Assembly: GCA_963770915.1 (NCBI GenBank)
Contig: CAVYRG010000001.1
Coordinates: 1,116,001 to 1,180,000, forward strand
Direction: 5' to 3'
DNA: 64,000 bases
Origin: PALSA-270 sp963770915
GTDB taxonomy: Bacteria; Acidobacteriota; Terriglobia; Terriglobales; Acidobacteriaceae
The notes under the pieces were generated by a model, which had not been told where the DNA came from, did no database searches, and worked only from the letters and a program-made list of their open reading frames with translations. The translations under genes were made by a program, and so were the position numbers. Below are positions 45,061 to 53,348 of this stretch, piece after piece. Numbering within the stretch: the first letter of the stretch is position 1; every line of letters starts with the position of its first letter.

Positions 45061-46143
45061 GTGAAGGTCGCTTTGGTTTCGAAGGCTATCTATCCCGCAC
45101 GCGGAGGAGTCGAGCTACACGTGCATAACCTGGCGCGCTTTCTTGCCGCCATGGGCCACGATGTCCACGCCTTCACTCAAGCCGGAGCGCGCCGCGAAAC
45201 TGACGCCGGCAGCTATGCGCTGTCAGAGGGCACGAGCATGGCTGCGCTGGTTTCAGCCCTCCGCCGGGGGGCTTTCGACGTCGTCCACGCCCATGGCGCC
45301 CGTACCCCGATTGCCGGCTCGGCAGTGGTGGCCGGGAGAGCCTTGGGGCTGCGAACCGTCTTCACTCCCCACTGCTTCTACCCCGTCCAGGATTGGCGTG
45401 GAGCGATCAAACGCGCCCTGTTCGATCCCACCCTCGGCGCCTGGAGCCTGCGGCGCAGCGATCGCGTCATCTGCCTCACCGAAAAAGACCGCCGGGACGC
45501 CTTGCAGGCGGGCGCGCGCCCGGAAACCGTGCGGCTGATTCCCAACTCCATTTGCCTGCCCCGGATTCCGGCTGACGAGGAAGCCGGAGCGTTGCGACGA
45601 CGGGAGGGCTTGGGCAATTTCCTGCTCTGCGTCGGGCGGCTGGATCGAGTGAAGGGCGGAGACTTTCTGATCTCGGCGTTGCCACAGCTGCCCGCCGCAT
45701 TGCGGCTGGTGTTCATTGGACCCGACGCAGGTTGCTTGCGGGCGTGGCAGGAGCAGGCTCACAACCTGCGATTGGCCGAACGCGTGCGCTTCCGGCAGGC
45801 GGTCTCGGACGATGATCTGCTCCTTTATTACCGGGCGAGCGCCGCGGTCGTGATGGCGTCGGCCTGCGAAGGCCTGCCCACGGTATTGCTCGAAGCCATG
45901 GCCTTGGGGGTTCCAGTGATTGCCGCCGCGACCGGAGGCATCCCTCACTTGATCCAGCACGGGATCAACGGATTTCTATATCCGCACGGAGACAGCGACG
46001 CCTTTTGCGCCAACGTGCAGCTTTGTCTGAACGGGCCGCCCACGAGCCTGCTGGCCCGGGCGCGGGAATGCGTGCGCCGCGAGTACTCGTGGGAAGTGAA
46101 TGCGGGCCGGGTGGCGGCTCTCTATGACGAACATGACGCCTGA
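45061..46143 (+). CDS. GT4 family glycosyltransferase
   Basis: A 360-residue GT-B retaining glycosyltransferase. The N-terminal domain carries the acceptor-side glycine loop A-R-G-G-V-E-L-H-V. The C-terminal domain has L-C-V-G-R-L-D-R-V-K-G-G-D-F and the donor-binding E-G-L-P-T-V-L-L-E-A-M-A-L-G-V-P-V-I-A (E-x7-E). I choose the GTG at 45061, since homology starts at V-K-V-A-L-V-S; a TTG at 45052 is possible. It lies 11 bp after the epimerase gene and overlaps the next gene. Confidence 0.9.
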   Translation: MKVALVSKAIYPARGGVELHVHNLARFLAAMGHDVHAFTQAGARRETDAGSYALSEGTSMAALVSALRRGAFDVVHAHGARTPIAGSAVVAGRALGLRTVFTPHCFYPVQDWRGAIKRALFDPTLGAWSLRRSDRVICLTEKDRRDALQAGARPETVRLIPNSICLPRIPADEEAGALRRREGLGNFLLCVGRLDRVKGGDFLISALPQLPAALRLVFIGPDAGCLRAWQEQAHNLRLAERVRFRQAVSDDDLLLYYRASAAVVMASACEGLPTVLLEAMALGVPVIAAATGGIPHLIQHGINGFLYPHGDSDAFCANVQLCLNGPPTSLLARARECVRREYSWEVNAGRVAALYDEHDA

Positions 46144-47587
46144 GGAAAGCCCGCAGCAGCGACTCTGGAACCAGGTCAACCAGGCCTTCGCGCCTTTTGC
46201 CGAGACCCGCGTGTACGCCATCCGCGCCGATACTTTCTTCCATTTAGCGTTACGCGAGCGGAATCCGGCGCTTTTCCATCTCAAGAACCTCAGCTATCCC
46301 GTCGCGGCCTTCTGGAGGTCGCAGGGTTTCAACGAACCGCCGCGATCCGAAGCTGAGTTTATGTTCGTCTGCGATTACCGCGCCGAGGCTGGCTGGGGCA
46401 CGCTGCGGCCATTGCTCGGAGCAAGCGAATTCCCGCTCAGTGTCGTCGTGAACGCAAAGGTCCTGGCGGCATGCCGGAATGAGATGGCTCTGCCGAAGAC
46501 TCCCGCCGTCCAGGTTCGCTGCGCCGACTTTATCCCTCGAGCTTGGATACGGTGGCCGGAACTCTGGAAGCAGTCGCGAGCTGATTACCTGGCCCTGCTT
46601 TCTGCCGCTCCTGCGGCGCTGCTCCGTCCTCTGCAGGCCGCACGCCTTGTGATTCGCGCCTTGCTGGCGCGAGCCCGGGCTTACGAACGCTTTTACGAGG
46701 AATGCTTTTCCTCCCAGCCGCCGCGCGCCGTGGTCACCCACAACGATTTCACTTCGCTCAGCTATCTTGCGGGACTGATAGCGCGCCGGCATGGCGTGCC
46801 GGATTTCACGCTGCAGCATGGGTTCCCCAGCCTCGAATATTTCCCCACTTCGGCTTCGCACTATCTGGTCTGGGGTCCGGCGTTCCGCGACGCGATGCAG
46901 CGGCACAGCACACATGCGCGAACCGAATTCGAGGCCGTGGGCGCGCCTCGTCTCGATTGCCTGGTGCACAAAGCCGATCAGCGGCAAGCCGCCAGAAAAA
47001 GACTGCACGCGTGCGGGCTCATCGACGCGGGAAAACTCAATGCCGTGTTTTTATCGCAAGGTCAGTCTCCCGTGTTCAGCGCGGCTGAACATGCCCGCAT
47101 CTTGTCCCTGGTTTGCGCCCTGAGCCGCGAACCCTGGCTCAACTTGCGGGTTCGCTTGCATCCTCAGGAATTGGAACGGGCGTGGCGCAAGCGGGGACTC
47201 GCTCCGGCCGCCGTTCTTTCCCGCGAAATCTCGCTCGCCGAATGCCTGCTGGCAGCGGATGTGGTCCTCTCGGTGAACTCGACCGCCATGCTCGAAGCCG
47301 CGCTGCTCGAAACCCCGGTGGTGCAGATGGCGTTGCCGGGGTTCGAAGACCGGTTAGGCTTGCTTCGCTTTCCGGCGCAAGTGCAGGACCTCGCGTCTGC
47401 GGCAGCGCTTCTGCAAACGCTTCGCCACCCGGCGCAGCGCGAGGCCAGCGTGAGCGCGCAACGCGGGCTCGTGCAACGGTGCGTCACGGAACCGGGACAC
47501 GGCACCGAACGCGTGTGGCAATACATCCGCGCGCATTGCCGGTCCGATCTCCATCCCGCGCTCGCCGTCGCCGCCGCAAGCTCCTGA
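46124..47587 (+). CDS. GT-B-fold surface-carbohydrate transferase
   Basis: A 487-residue cytoplasmic protein. The second half has T-L-Q-H-G-F-P-S-L-E-Y-F-P and Y-L-V-W-G-P-A-F, the Q-H-G pattern of CDP-glycerol-phosphotransferase-like and capsule-type GT-B enzymes. S-V-N-S-T-A-M-L-E-A-A-L-L-E-T-P-V-V follows near residues 390-405. The exact activity (sugar or polyol-phosphate transfer) is not evident. The start at 46124 overlaps the end of the preceding gene; ATGs at 46100 and 46133 are alternatives. The polymerase gene follows directly with no gap. Confidence 0.75.
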   Translation: MTNMTPEESPQQRLWNQVNQAFAPFAETRVYAIRADTFFHLALRERNPALFHLKNLSYPVAAFWRSQGFNEPPRSEAEFMFVCDYRAEAGWGTLRPLLGASEFPLSVVVNAKVLAACRNEMALPKTPAVQVRCADFIPRAWIRWPELWKQSRADYLALLSAAPAALLRPLQAARLVIRALLARARAYERFYEECFSSQPPRAVVTHNDFTSLSYLAGLIARRHGVPDFTLQHGFPSLEYFPTSASHYLVWGPAFRDAMQRHSTHARTEFEAVGAPRLDCLVHKADQRQAARKRLHACGLIDAGKLNAVFLSQGQSPVFSAAEHARILSLVCALSREPWLNLRVRLHPQELERAWRKRGLAPAAVLSREISLAECLLAADVVLSVNSTAMLEAALLETPVVQMALPGFEDRLGLLRFPAQVQDLASAAALLQTLRHPAQREASVSAQRGLVQRCVTEPGHGTERVWQYIRAHCRSDLHPALAVAAASS

Positions 47588-48985
47588 ATGTATCTTCTTT
47601 TCTTGTGCCTGTATTTCGCCTGGCTGGCGGTGCAGAATCTGGTGCTGCCCTGGCTGTATCAGAGAGAAATCCTGCCCGCGACTGCGGTGAGCCTGCTCAT
47701 GGCCTCGAAGGAAGGCATTCTGGCGCTCGCCCTCCTGATCCTGGCGTATCGGGCCTTCGATCACGGTTGGCGCTTTTCGACGGCGGACAAATTTGCCTTG
47801 GCGTATGCCGGCCTGCTGCTGCTCTATGTGCCCCTGGGGCCGACCCTGCTCGGCTCGCGAGCGACGCTGGTGCTGCGGCTGATCTCGCTGCGCAGCCTGG
47901 CGGCTTTGGTGCTTTTCTATTTCTGGGGGCGTCTCTCGTTCCTCAACCTGCGCGAACTGCGGCGCCTGATCTGGTTTGTGCTGGGGCTGCAGGTGGCCGT
48001 TGCCTTGTTCGGCCTTTACGAGTGGACCTTCCTCCCGGCTTCGTTCTGGAGCGACACGGTCGGATTGGGCCCCTTCATGCTCGACGTCAAAGGGCTGCTC
48101 GCGGGGCAGAACGTGATCAATGGGCTGCCGTCGAACTTGTACCAGTTCGGAGTGCGGCGGATTATCTCCAGCTATGGCGACCCGCTGGCCATGGGCATCG
48201 CCAGCGTCTTCCCCTGGCTGCTCTGCCTCGCCCTGCGATTCACGGAACGCCCCCAAGCGAACGCCGCCGGATTCCGTGCGTGGCTGTGGGCGGCGACGGG
48301 GGTGATTGGCCTTGCGCTTTGCCTGACCATTGGACGGGAGTCGATTGGGGCCGCCGGGTTGGGTGCGCTCTTGCTGCTCTGGTGGTCGGGACGCTACCAG
48401 CGCGCTGTCGTCCCCGCGCTGGTTGTCTTTGGTGTCTTGATGGTTGTTCCCCAGGTATCGAGTTACATCGCCCAGACGGTTTCCTTTCGGGAGTCGAGCG
48501 CCGCTACCCATTTGCGATTCCTCGAGAACGGCTGGAAGGAGGCGCCCACGTTGATTCTGGGCAAAGGCCTGGGAGAGGCGGGAGGCTGGGCGTTTTCGCT
48601 CGCTGATGTGCGGACGGACATCGGAGAGAGTTCGTACTTTGACTTGATGGCCCAAACCGGCTTTCTCAGCGTGCTGTTGCTTTTAGGATTTCTTTTCTCC
48701 CTGGCCCGGACGGCGCTGCGGCAGTCCCGCATGTTTCCCGATCCGCTTATTTCCGCCGCATTCCTCGCTGCCGCAGCCCACCTTGTGGCCCGCTCGGTCA
48801 TGGGCGTATTCTCTCCATCTCTATTTGCCGTGATCCCGCTGGCCAGTTTCTTTTTTCTCTGCGGGGCGGCGCTGACCGCGATCGGCCGCCTGCGGCAGAA
48901 TCCGCACCTTGCGGCGCGGCGGGTTCTGATTCTGCGCCAAGCCCTGCCTCACCAGCTTTCTCCAACCGGAAGCGGACCGTCATGA
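47588..48985 (+). CDS. Wzy-type polymerase / O-antigen-ligase family membrane protein
   Basis: A 465-residue protein with about eleven transmembrane helices. It has a long periplasmic loop containing S-S-Y-G-D-P-L-A-M-G (about 195-204) and a second conserved loop E-S-S-Y-F-D-L-M-A-Q-T-G (about 348-359), the standard signature of the Wzy/WaaL O-antigen ligase superfamily. It should polymerise lipid-linked repeat units at the outer leaflet of the inner membrane. The start directly abuts the previous stop, and the stop overlaps the next start (ATGA). It is assigned as polymerase because the operon also encodes Wzx and Wzz-like proteins. Confidence 0.82.
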   Translation: MYLLFLCLYFAWLAVQNLVLPWLYQREILPATAVSLLMASKEGILALALLILAYRAFDHGWRFSTADKFALAYAGLLLLYVPLGPTLLGSRATLVLRLISLRSLAALVLFYFWGRLSFLNLRELRRLIWFVLGLQVAVALFGLYEWTFLPASFWSDTVGLGPFMLDVKGLLAGQNVINGLPSNLYQFGVRRIISSYGDPLAMGIASVFPWLLCLALRFTERPQANAAGFRAWLWAATGVIGLALCLTIGRESIGAAGLGALLLLWWSGRYQRAVVPALVVFGVLMVVPQVSSYIAQTVSFRESSAATHLRFLENGWKEAPTLILGKGLGEAGGWAFSLADVRTDIGESSYFDLMAQTGFLSVLLLLGFLFSLARTALRQSRMFPDPLISAAFLAAAAHLVARSVMGVFSPSLFAVIPLASFFFLCGAALTAIGRLRQNPHLAARRVLILRQALPHQLSPTGSGPS

Positions 48986-50022
48986 CGAAAAACCACTCCA
49001 TGGCTAGCCCAACCCGGGCGCTGCAAGAAGTGAAGAGGCCGCCCAATTGTCCGGCTTGCGGCTGCGACAGGGCAGCCTGCCTGGAAACGCACGGCGGCTA
49101 CCTGATCTGGCGCTGCCGGGAGTGCGGCTTGCGGTTTTCCGATCCTATGCTCGGCCTCACCAGCAACTACGCCCAAGCTTACGACGGCAACCCTGCGCCG
49201 CCCGAAGTGGCGGGCGAGGGGCTGCCGTTTCTCAGTTGGACCGAACAAGCTTCTCCCGGACTCGTCGAATTCCCTTCCTTTCTCACTTCGGCCCAGCAAC
49301 TGGCGCTGAAGTTGGCGCGAGAGCGTTTCGCCGCAGAGTCCCATCCAACCGCGCTTGAGATTGGCTTTGGCGCGGGCTGGTTCCTGGGAGCTCTGCGCAG
49401 CGTCGGATTCCAGGCCTACGGGCTAGAAGTGGCCGACGCCCCGGTCGACGCGCTCCAGCGAAAGGGCTTTGCCGCTTGCAAGGCTTCGCTCTCCGACTTC
49501 CCTGCGGACTGGCCCCACCCGGCGTTGATCACTTGTTTTGAGGTGCTGGAGCATCTCGAGGATCCAGCCGGCTTTCTCGGCGAAGTGCGCCGGCAGTTTC
49601 CCGCAGCCGACCTCATGCTCAGCGTGCCGGACGAGCGGCGCTGGTTTCTGCTGGGTGGGCGGGAAGCGCATGACTACGCCCCCAACCATCTCACCCGCTG
49701 GTCCCCGCAGGCGCTGTCGCGGGTGCTGCACCATGCCGGATTCACCGAGGTAACGGTGTTCCGCGTCCGGCCGACCGCGCAGGAATTGAGCATGGCCAGC
49801 TTGCGGCGATTTCTGCCCTTCTTGTCGAGCCGCGCCGCGACCGGCGGACCTCCCGCTTCGACTTCCCTAGCGCAAGAACTGCGTAAGCGAAAAATACGGC
49901 GCTGGCTGTTCTCTCCTCTGGCCCTGGCCTTGCCGGTGTTTGGGTGGACCGCCTGCTCCATGCTGGCGCTCGCAACCAACCGCAGGACGTGGTGCAGGAA
50001 GCCGGGCGCCGAGTCTTCATGA
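48982..50022 (+). CDS. class I SAM methyltransferase with zinc ribbon, paralogous to the lasso-cluster fusion
   Basis: A 346-residue protein. The ribbon Cys pairs are C23/C26 and C45/C48, and the SAM motif is A-L-E-I-G-F-G-A-G-W-F-L (about 120-131), followed by T-C-F-E-V-L-E-H-L-E-D-P. The downstream segment P-N-H-L-T-R-W-S-P is shared almost exactly with the methyltransferase half of the protein at 53349-55682 (P-N-H-L-T-R-W-N-P), and so is the C-terminal hydrophobic S-M-L-A-L-A. That makes the two recent relatives. It probably methylates a sugar in this pathway. Its start overlaps the polymerase stop and its stop overlaps the next start. Confidence 0.86.
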   Translation: MTKNHSMASPTRALQEVKRPPNCPACGCDRAACLETHGGYLIWRCRECGLRFSDPMLGLTSNYAQAYDGNPAPPEVAGEGLPFLSWTEQASPGLVEFPSFLTSAQQLALKLARERFAAESHPTALEIGFGAGWFLGALRSVGFQAYGLEVADAPVDALQRKGFAACKASLSDFPADWPHPALITCFEVLEHLEDPAGFLGEVRRQFPAADLMLSVPDERRWFLLGGREAHDYAPNHLTRWSPQALSRVLHHAGFTEVTVFRVRPTAQELSMASLRRFLPFLSSRAATGGPPASTSLAQELRKRKIRRWLFSPLALALPVFGWTACSMLALATNRRTWCRKPGAESS

Positions 50023-50654
50023 AGCTGGTCCATCGAGTGCGAAAACTGGCCTTGCCGCTGCATCGCAGGCTGCGGCAGCGCAAGCTGGATCTGTTCTTTC
50101 AAACGCTGCGTCCGGCGGCCTCGGATTCTCTGCTCGATGTGGGAGGCGCTGCCGGCATGGACGGAGAATTCGGCCGCTTGTACAGCTTCTTCGATGACGT
50201 GACGACGCTCAACCTTGCGCCGATCGCCGCGCGGGGAGTCAAGCACTTTGTTCTGGGAGACGCATGCGCCATGCCTTTCGCCGATCGCTCTTACGACTGG
50301 GTGTTCTCCAATGCCGTGATCGAGCACGTGGGCGACTGGGATCAACAGCAGAAAATGGCGGGAGAAATACGGCGGGTGGCGCGGAAGGGGTACGCCGTGA
50401 TCACACCCAACCTGGCCTTTCCTCTCGACCCCCACAGTTACCTTCCCTTCTTTCACTGGCTGGCGTGCCGGCAGCGCGAACGCCTGGCGGCGGCCGCCTT
50501 GGGGCGGTATCTGGACTTCGAGCCTTACTGGATGCTCTCGCGCAAAAATCTGCGTGGGTTGTTTCCGGACGCAACTATCATCAGCGTGGGAGCCGGCACC
50601 TGCCTGATCGCCTGGGGCTGCCGAAATTGCGAACTCGGCCTTTCTTCCCTTTGA
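50019..50654 (+). CDS. small class I SAM methyltransferase
   Basis: A 211-residue methyltransferase-fold protein with S-L-L-D-V-G-G-A-A-G-M-D (about 44-55), D-A-C-A-M-P-F-A-D-R-S-Y-D-W-V-F-S-N-A-V-I-E-H and a short C-terminal lid. The G-x-G-x-G loop is slightly altered (V-G-G-A-A-G). The start at 50019 overlaps the previous stop by ATGA; the frame extends upstream without support. It sits between the larger methyltransferase and wecB. Confidence 0.8.
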   Translation: MKLVHRVRKLALPLHRRLRQRKLDLFFQTLRPAASDSLLDVGGAAGMDGEFGRLYSFFDDVTTLNLAPIAARGVKHFVLGDACAMPFADRSYDWVFSNAVIEHVGDWDQQQKMAGEIRRVARKGYAVITPNLAFPLDPHSYLPFFHWLACRQRERLAAAALGRYLDFEPYWMLSRKNLRGLFPDATIISVGAGTCLIAWGCRNCELGLSSL

Positions 50655-51754
50655 AAGATATTCTGGTTGTGTTCGGCACGCGGCCCGAGGCCATCAAACT
50701 GGCTCCCGTGGTGCGCCGTCTGCAGCGCAGCCGCAAGCTGCAGCCGGTGGTCTGCGTCACCGCCCAGCACCGCCAGATGCTCGATCAGGTGATGGAGGTC
50801 TTCGGCCTGCGCGCCGACTTTGACCTCAACATCATGAGCGAACGCCAGTCGCTGGCGGATATCACGCGGCGGGCGCTCGACGGGGTGCAGGGAGTGCTGG
50901 CGGAAGTCCGGCCTGCGTGCGTGTTGGTGCAGGGCGACACCACAACCACCTTCGCCGCCGCGCTCGCCGCATTCTACGCCGGCGCTCCCGTAGCCCACGT
51001 CGAGGCCGGCCTGCGCACCCATGACAAGCGGCATCCTTTTCCGGAGGAGATCAACCGCTGCCTCACCACCCGCCTGGCGGACCTGCACTTCGCTCCCACC
51101 CCGCAGGCCCGCCGCAACCTGGTGAGCGAAGGCATCCCTCGCCGCCGGATTTTCGTTACCGGCAACACCGTCGTCGACGCATTGCACTGGATGATCGAGA
51201 ACTCCAACGGCGCCCCCATCCATGTCGAAGCGCTCGACGGAATCGACTGGAAACGAGACTTCCCCGTGCTGGTCACCGCCCACCGCCGGGAGAACTGGGA
51301 GCAAATGGAAAGCATCTGCCGCGCGGTGCGCGGGCTAGTGGAACTTGACCGCCGCGTGCAGGTGATCCTCCCCATGCACCCGAATCCTGTGCTGGGCCGC
51401 ATCTGGAAAAGCGGGCTCAGCGATGTCCCCCGCATTCATATGCTGCCGGCCTTGCCGTACACCACCTTTGTCGGACTGCTGAAACATTGCCGCGTCGTCG
51501 TCACCGACTCCGGCGGCGTGCAGGAAGAAGTGGCGAGCCTGGGGAAGCCGCTGGTGGTGATGCGAAAAACCACGGAACGCCCGGAAGCCATCGCTTCCGG
51601 CTACGGAGTGCTAGCGGGAACGCAACCCGGCCGGATCGTAGCTGCGGTAAAAACTGCCTTGTCCAATGGAACGCATCGTCCCCGGCGGAATCCCTTCGGC
51701 GACGGCCACGCCTCCGACCGCATCGTGCGCCTGCTCGAAGCGGAGCTGAACTAG
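50651..51754 (+). CDS. wecB: WecB, UDP-GlcNAc 2-epimerase (non-hydrolysing)
   Basis: A 367-residue enzyme converting UDP-GlcNAc to UDP-ManNAc. Signatures are F-G-T-R-P-E-A-I-K-L-A-P, T-A-Q-H-R-Q-M-L-D, V-Q-G-D-T-T-T-T-F, H-V-E-A-G-L-R-T, P-F-P-E-E-I-N-R, T-A-H-R-R-E-N and D-S-G-G-V-Q-E-E. Translation starts at TTG 50651, overlapping the previous stop (TTGA), an unusual but coherent coupling. Together with the WecG/TagA-type transferase it argues for ManNAc, or a derivative, in the repeat unit. Confidence 0.95.
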   Translation: MKDILVVFGTRPEAIKLAPVVRRLQRSRKLQPVVCVTAQHRQMLDQVMEVFGLRADFDLNIMSERQSLADITRRALDGVQGVLAEVRPACVLVQGDTTTTFAAALAAFYAGAPVAHVEAGLRTHDKRHPFPEEINRCLTTRLADLHFAPTPQARRNLVSEGIPRRRIFVTGNTVVDALHWMIENSNGAPIHVEALDGIDWKRDFPVLVTAHRRENWEQMESICRAVRGLVELDRRVQVILPMHPNPVLGRIWKSGLSDVPRIHMLPALPYTTFVGLLKHCRVVVTDSGGVQEEVASLGKPLVVMRKTTERPEAIASGYGVLAGTQPGRIVAAVKTALSNGTHRPRRNPFGDGHASDRIVRLLEAELN

Positions 51755-51770
51755 CCCGCCGGCCCACTCA

Positions 51771-53243
51771 ATGACCCTCGCCTCCCCTTCCGCCTCCGTT
51801 GATCTGCCGCAAGCGCCAGCCTTGCCGCTTGAAGTATCGCAACTCAAGCGGCAGGCTGCCCGCGGCATCGCTCCCCTAATCATCCGCTACGGCGGCGGAA
51901 TCCTGATCAACTTCGCCGGGCTTGCCGTGCTGTCGCGCTTGCTGGGCCCGATTTTATGGGGGGTGTTTGCGGTGGCCCAGGTCCTTTACTTAAGCAGCCA
52001 GGAAGTGCTGGGCCGGGGCGTCAGCACCTACCTGATTCGAAAAGACCGAACTCCCACGCCCGCGGATATCCGCAACACCTTTGCCCTGCAGCACGCTTTA
52101 GGCCTTCTTTTTCTGCTGGGCGCAGTTCTGCTGGCCCATCCGGCAGCGCGCTGGTACGGTCGCGGCGAAATCACTCCCTTGTTGCTGGCTGCGGCGGTGG
52201 CGTGCTACGCCTTTGCCTGGCGCAGCGTTCCGGTGGCGCTGCTTGAGCGCAGTTTCGATTATGGCAAAGTCGCGCTGGTCGAACTCATGGAGAGCGTTCT
52301 GTTCAGCGGCGTGGCCATCGCCCTCGCCTTGCTGGGCCATCCCATCGGCGGTCTGGCCATCGCGCTGCTTCTTCGCAGTATTCTTCCCACGCTGCTGGCG
52401 TATACGCTGCTGCCGATCCGGCCGTCGCTTTTGTTCCACTGGAACACACTCGGCGGGGTTGCCGATTTCGGGCTGTCGATGGCGGCCGGCAGTCTGGTGA
52501 ACATTGCCATGCTTTCCATCCCGGTGCTGGTGGTCGGCAAACTCGCCGGCATGCAAGCGCTGGGAGTGGCGCGCATGGGATTCGGACTTTACAGCACCCT
52601 GTTGTTCCTGACCGCCGCCATCCTGCGCCTGAGCTTCGCCACCTATTCCCGCCTGGCGCAGCATCCAGGAGAACTGCAGGCGAGCGTCGACCAGCATCTG
52701 CAAATCGTCGCCATCATTCTGGTTCCTGTCATCGTGGTCTTTGCCGGATTGTCGCCGCGTTGGGTGCCGTTGCTTCTCGGCCCGGCATGGCGAGAACTGC
52801 CCGCTCTACTTCTGGCGCTGGCGCCGGGCTATTTCCTGGCCGCGGTTTTTTGGGGGATTCTCAGTCCCGCGCTGCTCGTCTCGGGAATGCATCGGCAATT
52901 GACAATATGGCTGGCGGCGCTGGCGGTCACCTTCGCCGCGCTAACCTGGGCTTTGACGCCACGTTGGGGAGCGATGGGAACAGCCGCTGCCTTCTCCGTC
53001 GTCGAAGTTGGCTTCCATCCTTTTCTGTTCCGGATGTACGCCCGCATCCACGGCATGTTCGCCTATCGCGCGGTGGCCACCGAACTCGCGATCGCAGGCG
53101 GATTCGTCGGGGCCCTTTGGGCCGCCAGCCGGTTCCACCCAACGGCAACGGCAGGTTTGCTTTTTCTGTATTTCGCGTTGTGGTGTGCGCGCAACGCGCG
53201 CGCCGTTCTCGCCCTCCGCAAGGCCGTCAGTTCAGCCCTGTAG
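51771..53243 (+). CDS. Wzx-type polysaccharide flippase (MOP superfamily)
   Basis: A 490-residue integral membrane protein with about twelve helices. The opening segment is A-A-R-G-I-A-P-L-I-I-R-Y-G-G-G-I-L-I-N-F-A-G, followed by V-L-G-R-G-V-S-T-Y-L-I-R-K-D. It flips the lipid-linked repeat unit to the periplasmic face for the polymerase. It is the last gene of the polysaccharide operon and is convergent with the lasso cluster, whose final gene ends 106 bp away. No clear intrinsic terminator is visible in that gap, only an 8-bp inverted match GTTGTTCC/GGAACAAC with a wide loop. Confidence 0.9.
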   Translation: MTLASPSASVDLPQAPALPLEVSQLKRQAARGIAPLIIRYGGGILINFAGLAVLSRLLGPILWGVFAVAQVLYLSSQEVLGRGVSTYLIRKDRTPTPADIRNTFALQHALGLLFLLGAVLLAHPAARWYGRGEITPLLLAAAVACYAFAWRSVPVALLERSFDYGKVALVELMESVLFSGVAIALALLGHPIGGLAIALLLRSILPTLLAYTLLPIRPSLLFHWNTLGGVADFGLSMAAGSLVNIAMLSIPVLVVGKLAGMQALGVARMGFGLYSTLLFLTAAILRLSFATYSRLAQHPGELQASVDQHLQIVAIILVPVIVVFAGLSPRWVPLLLGPAWRELPALLLALAPGYFLAAVFWGILSPALLVSGMHRQLTIWLAALAVTFAALTWALTPRWGAMGTAAAFSVVEVGFHPFLFRMYARIHGMFAYRAVATELAIAGGFVGALWAASRFHPTATAGLLFLYFALWCARNARAVLALRKAVSSAL

Positions 53244-53348
53244 TCCTCGGTTGTTCCTGCCTGCAGCTCCAGAGCCTGCCGGACTCGCCTTTCGCCAGCC
53301 TTCAAAATTTTGCTTGTCGCTGGGAAGTTGGGAACAACTCTGCCCGAC

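Noticed and set aside
47113..48606. 497-codon + strand frame overlapping the transferase and polymerase genes
   Set aside because: Crosses a supported gene junction in another frame; Arg/Ala/Gly-rich with no membrane or enzyme signature.
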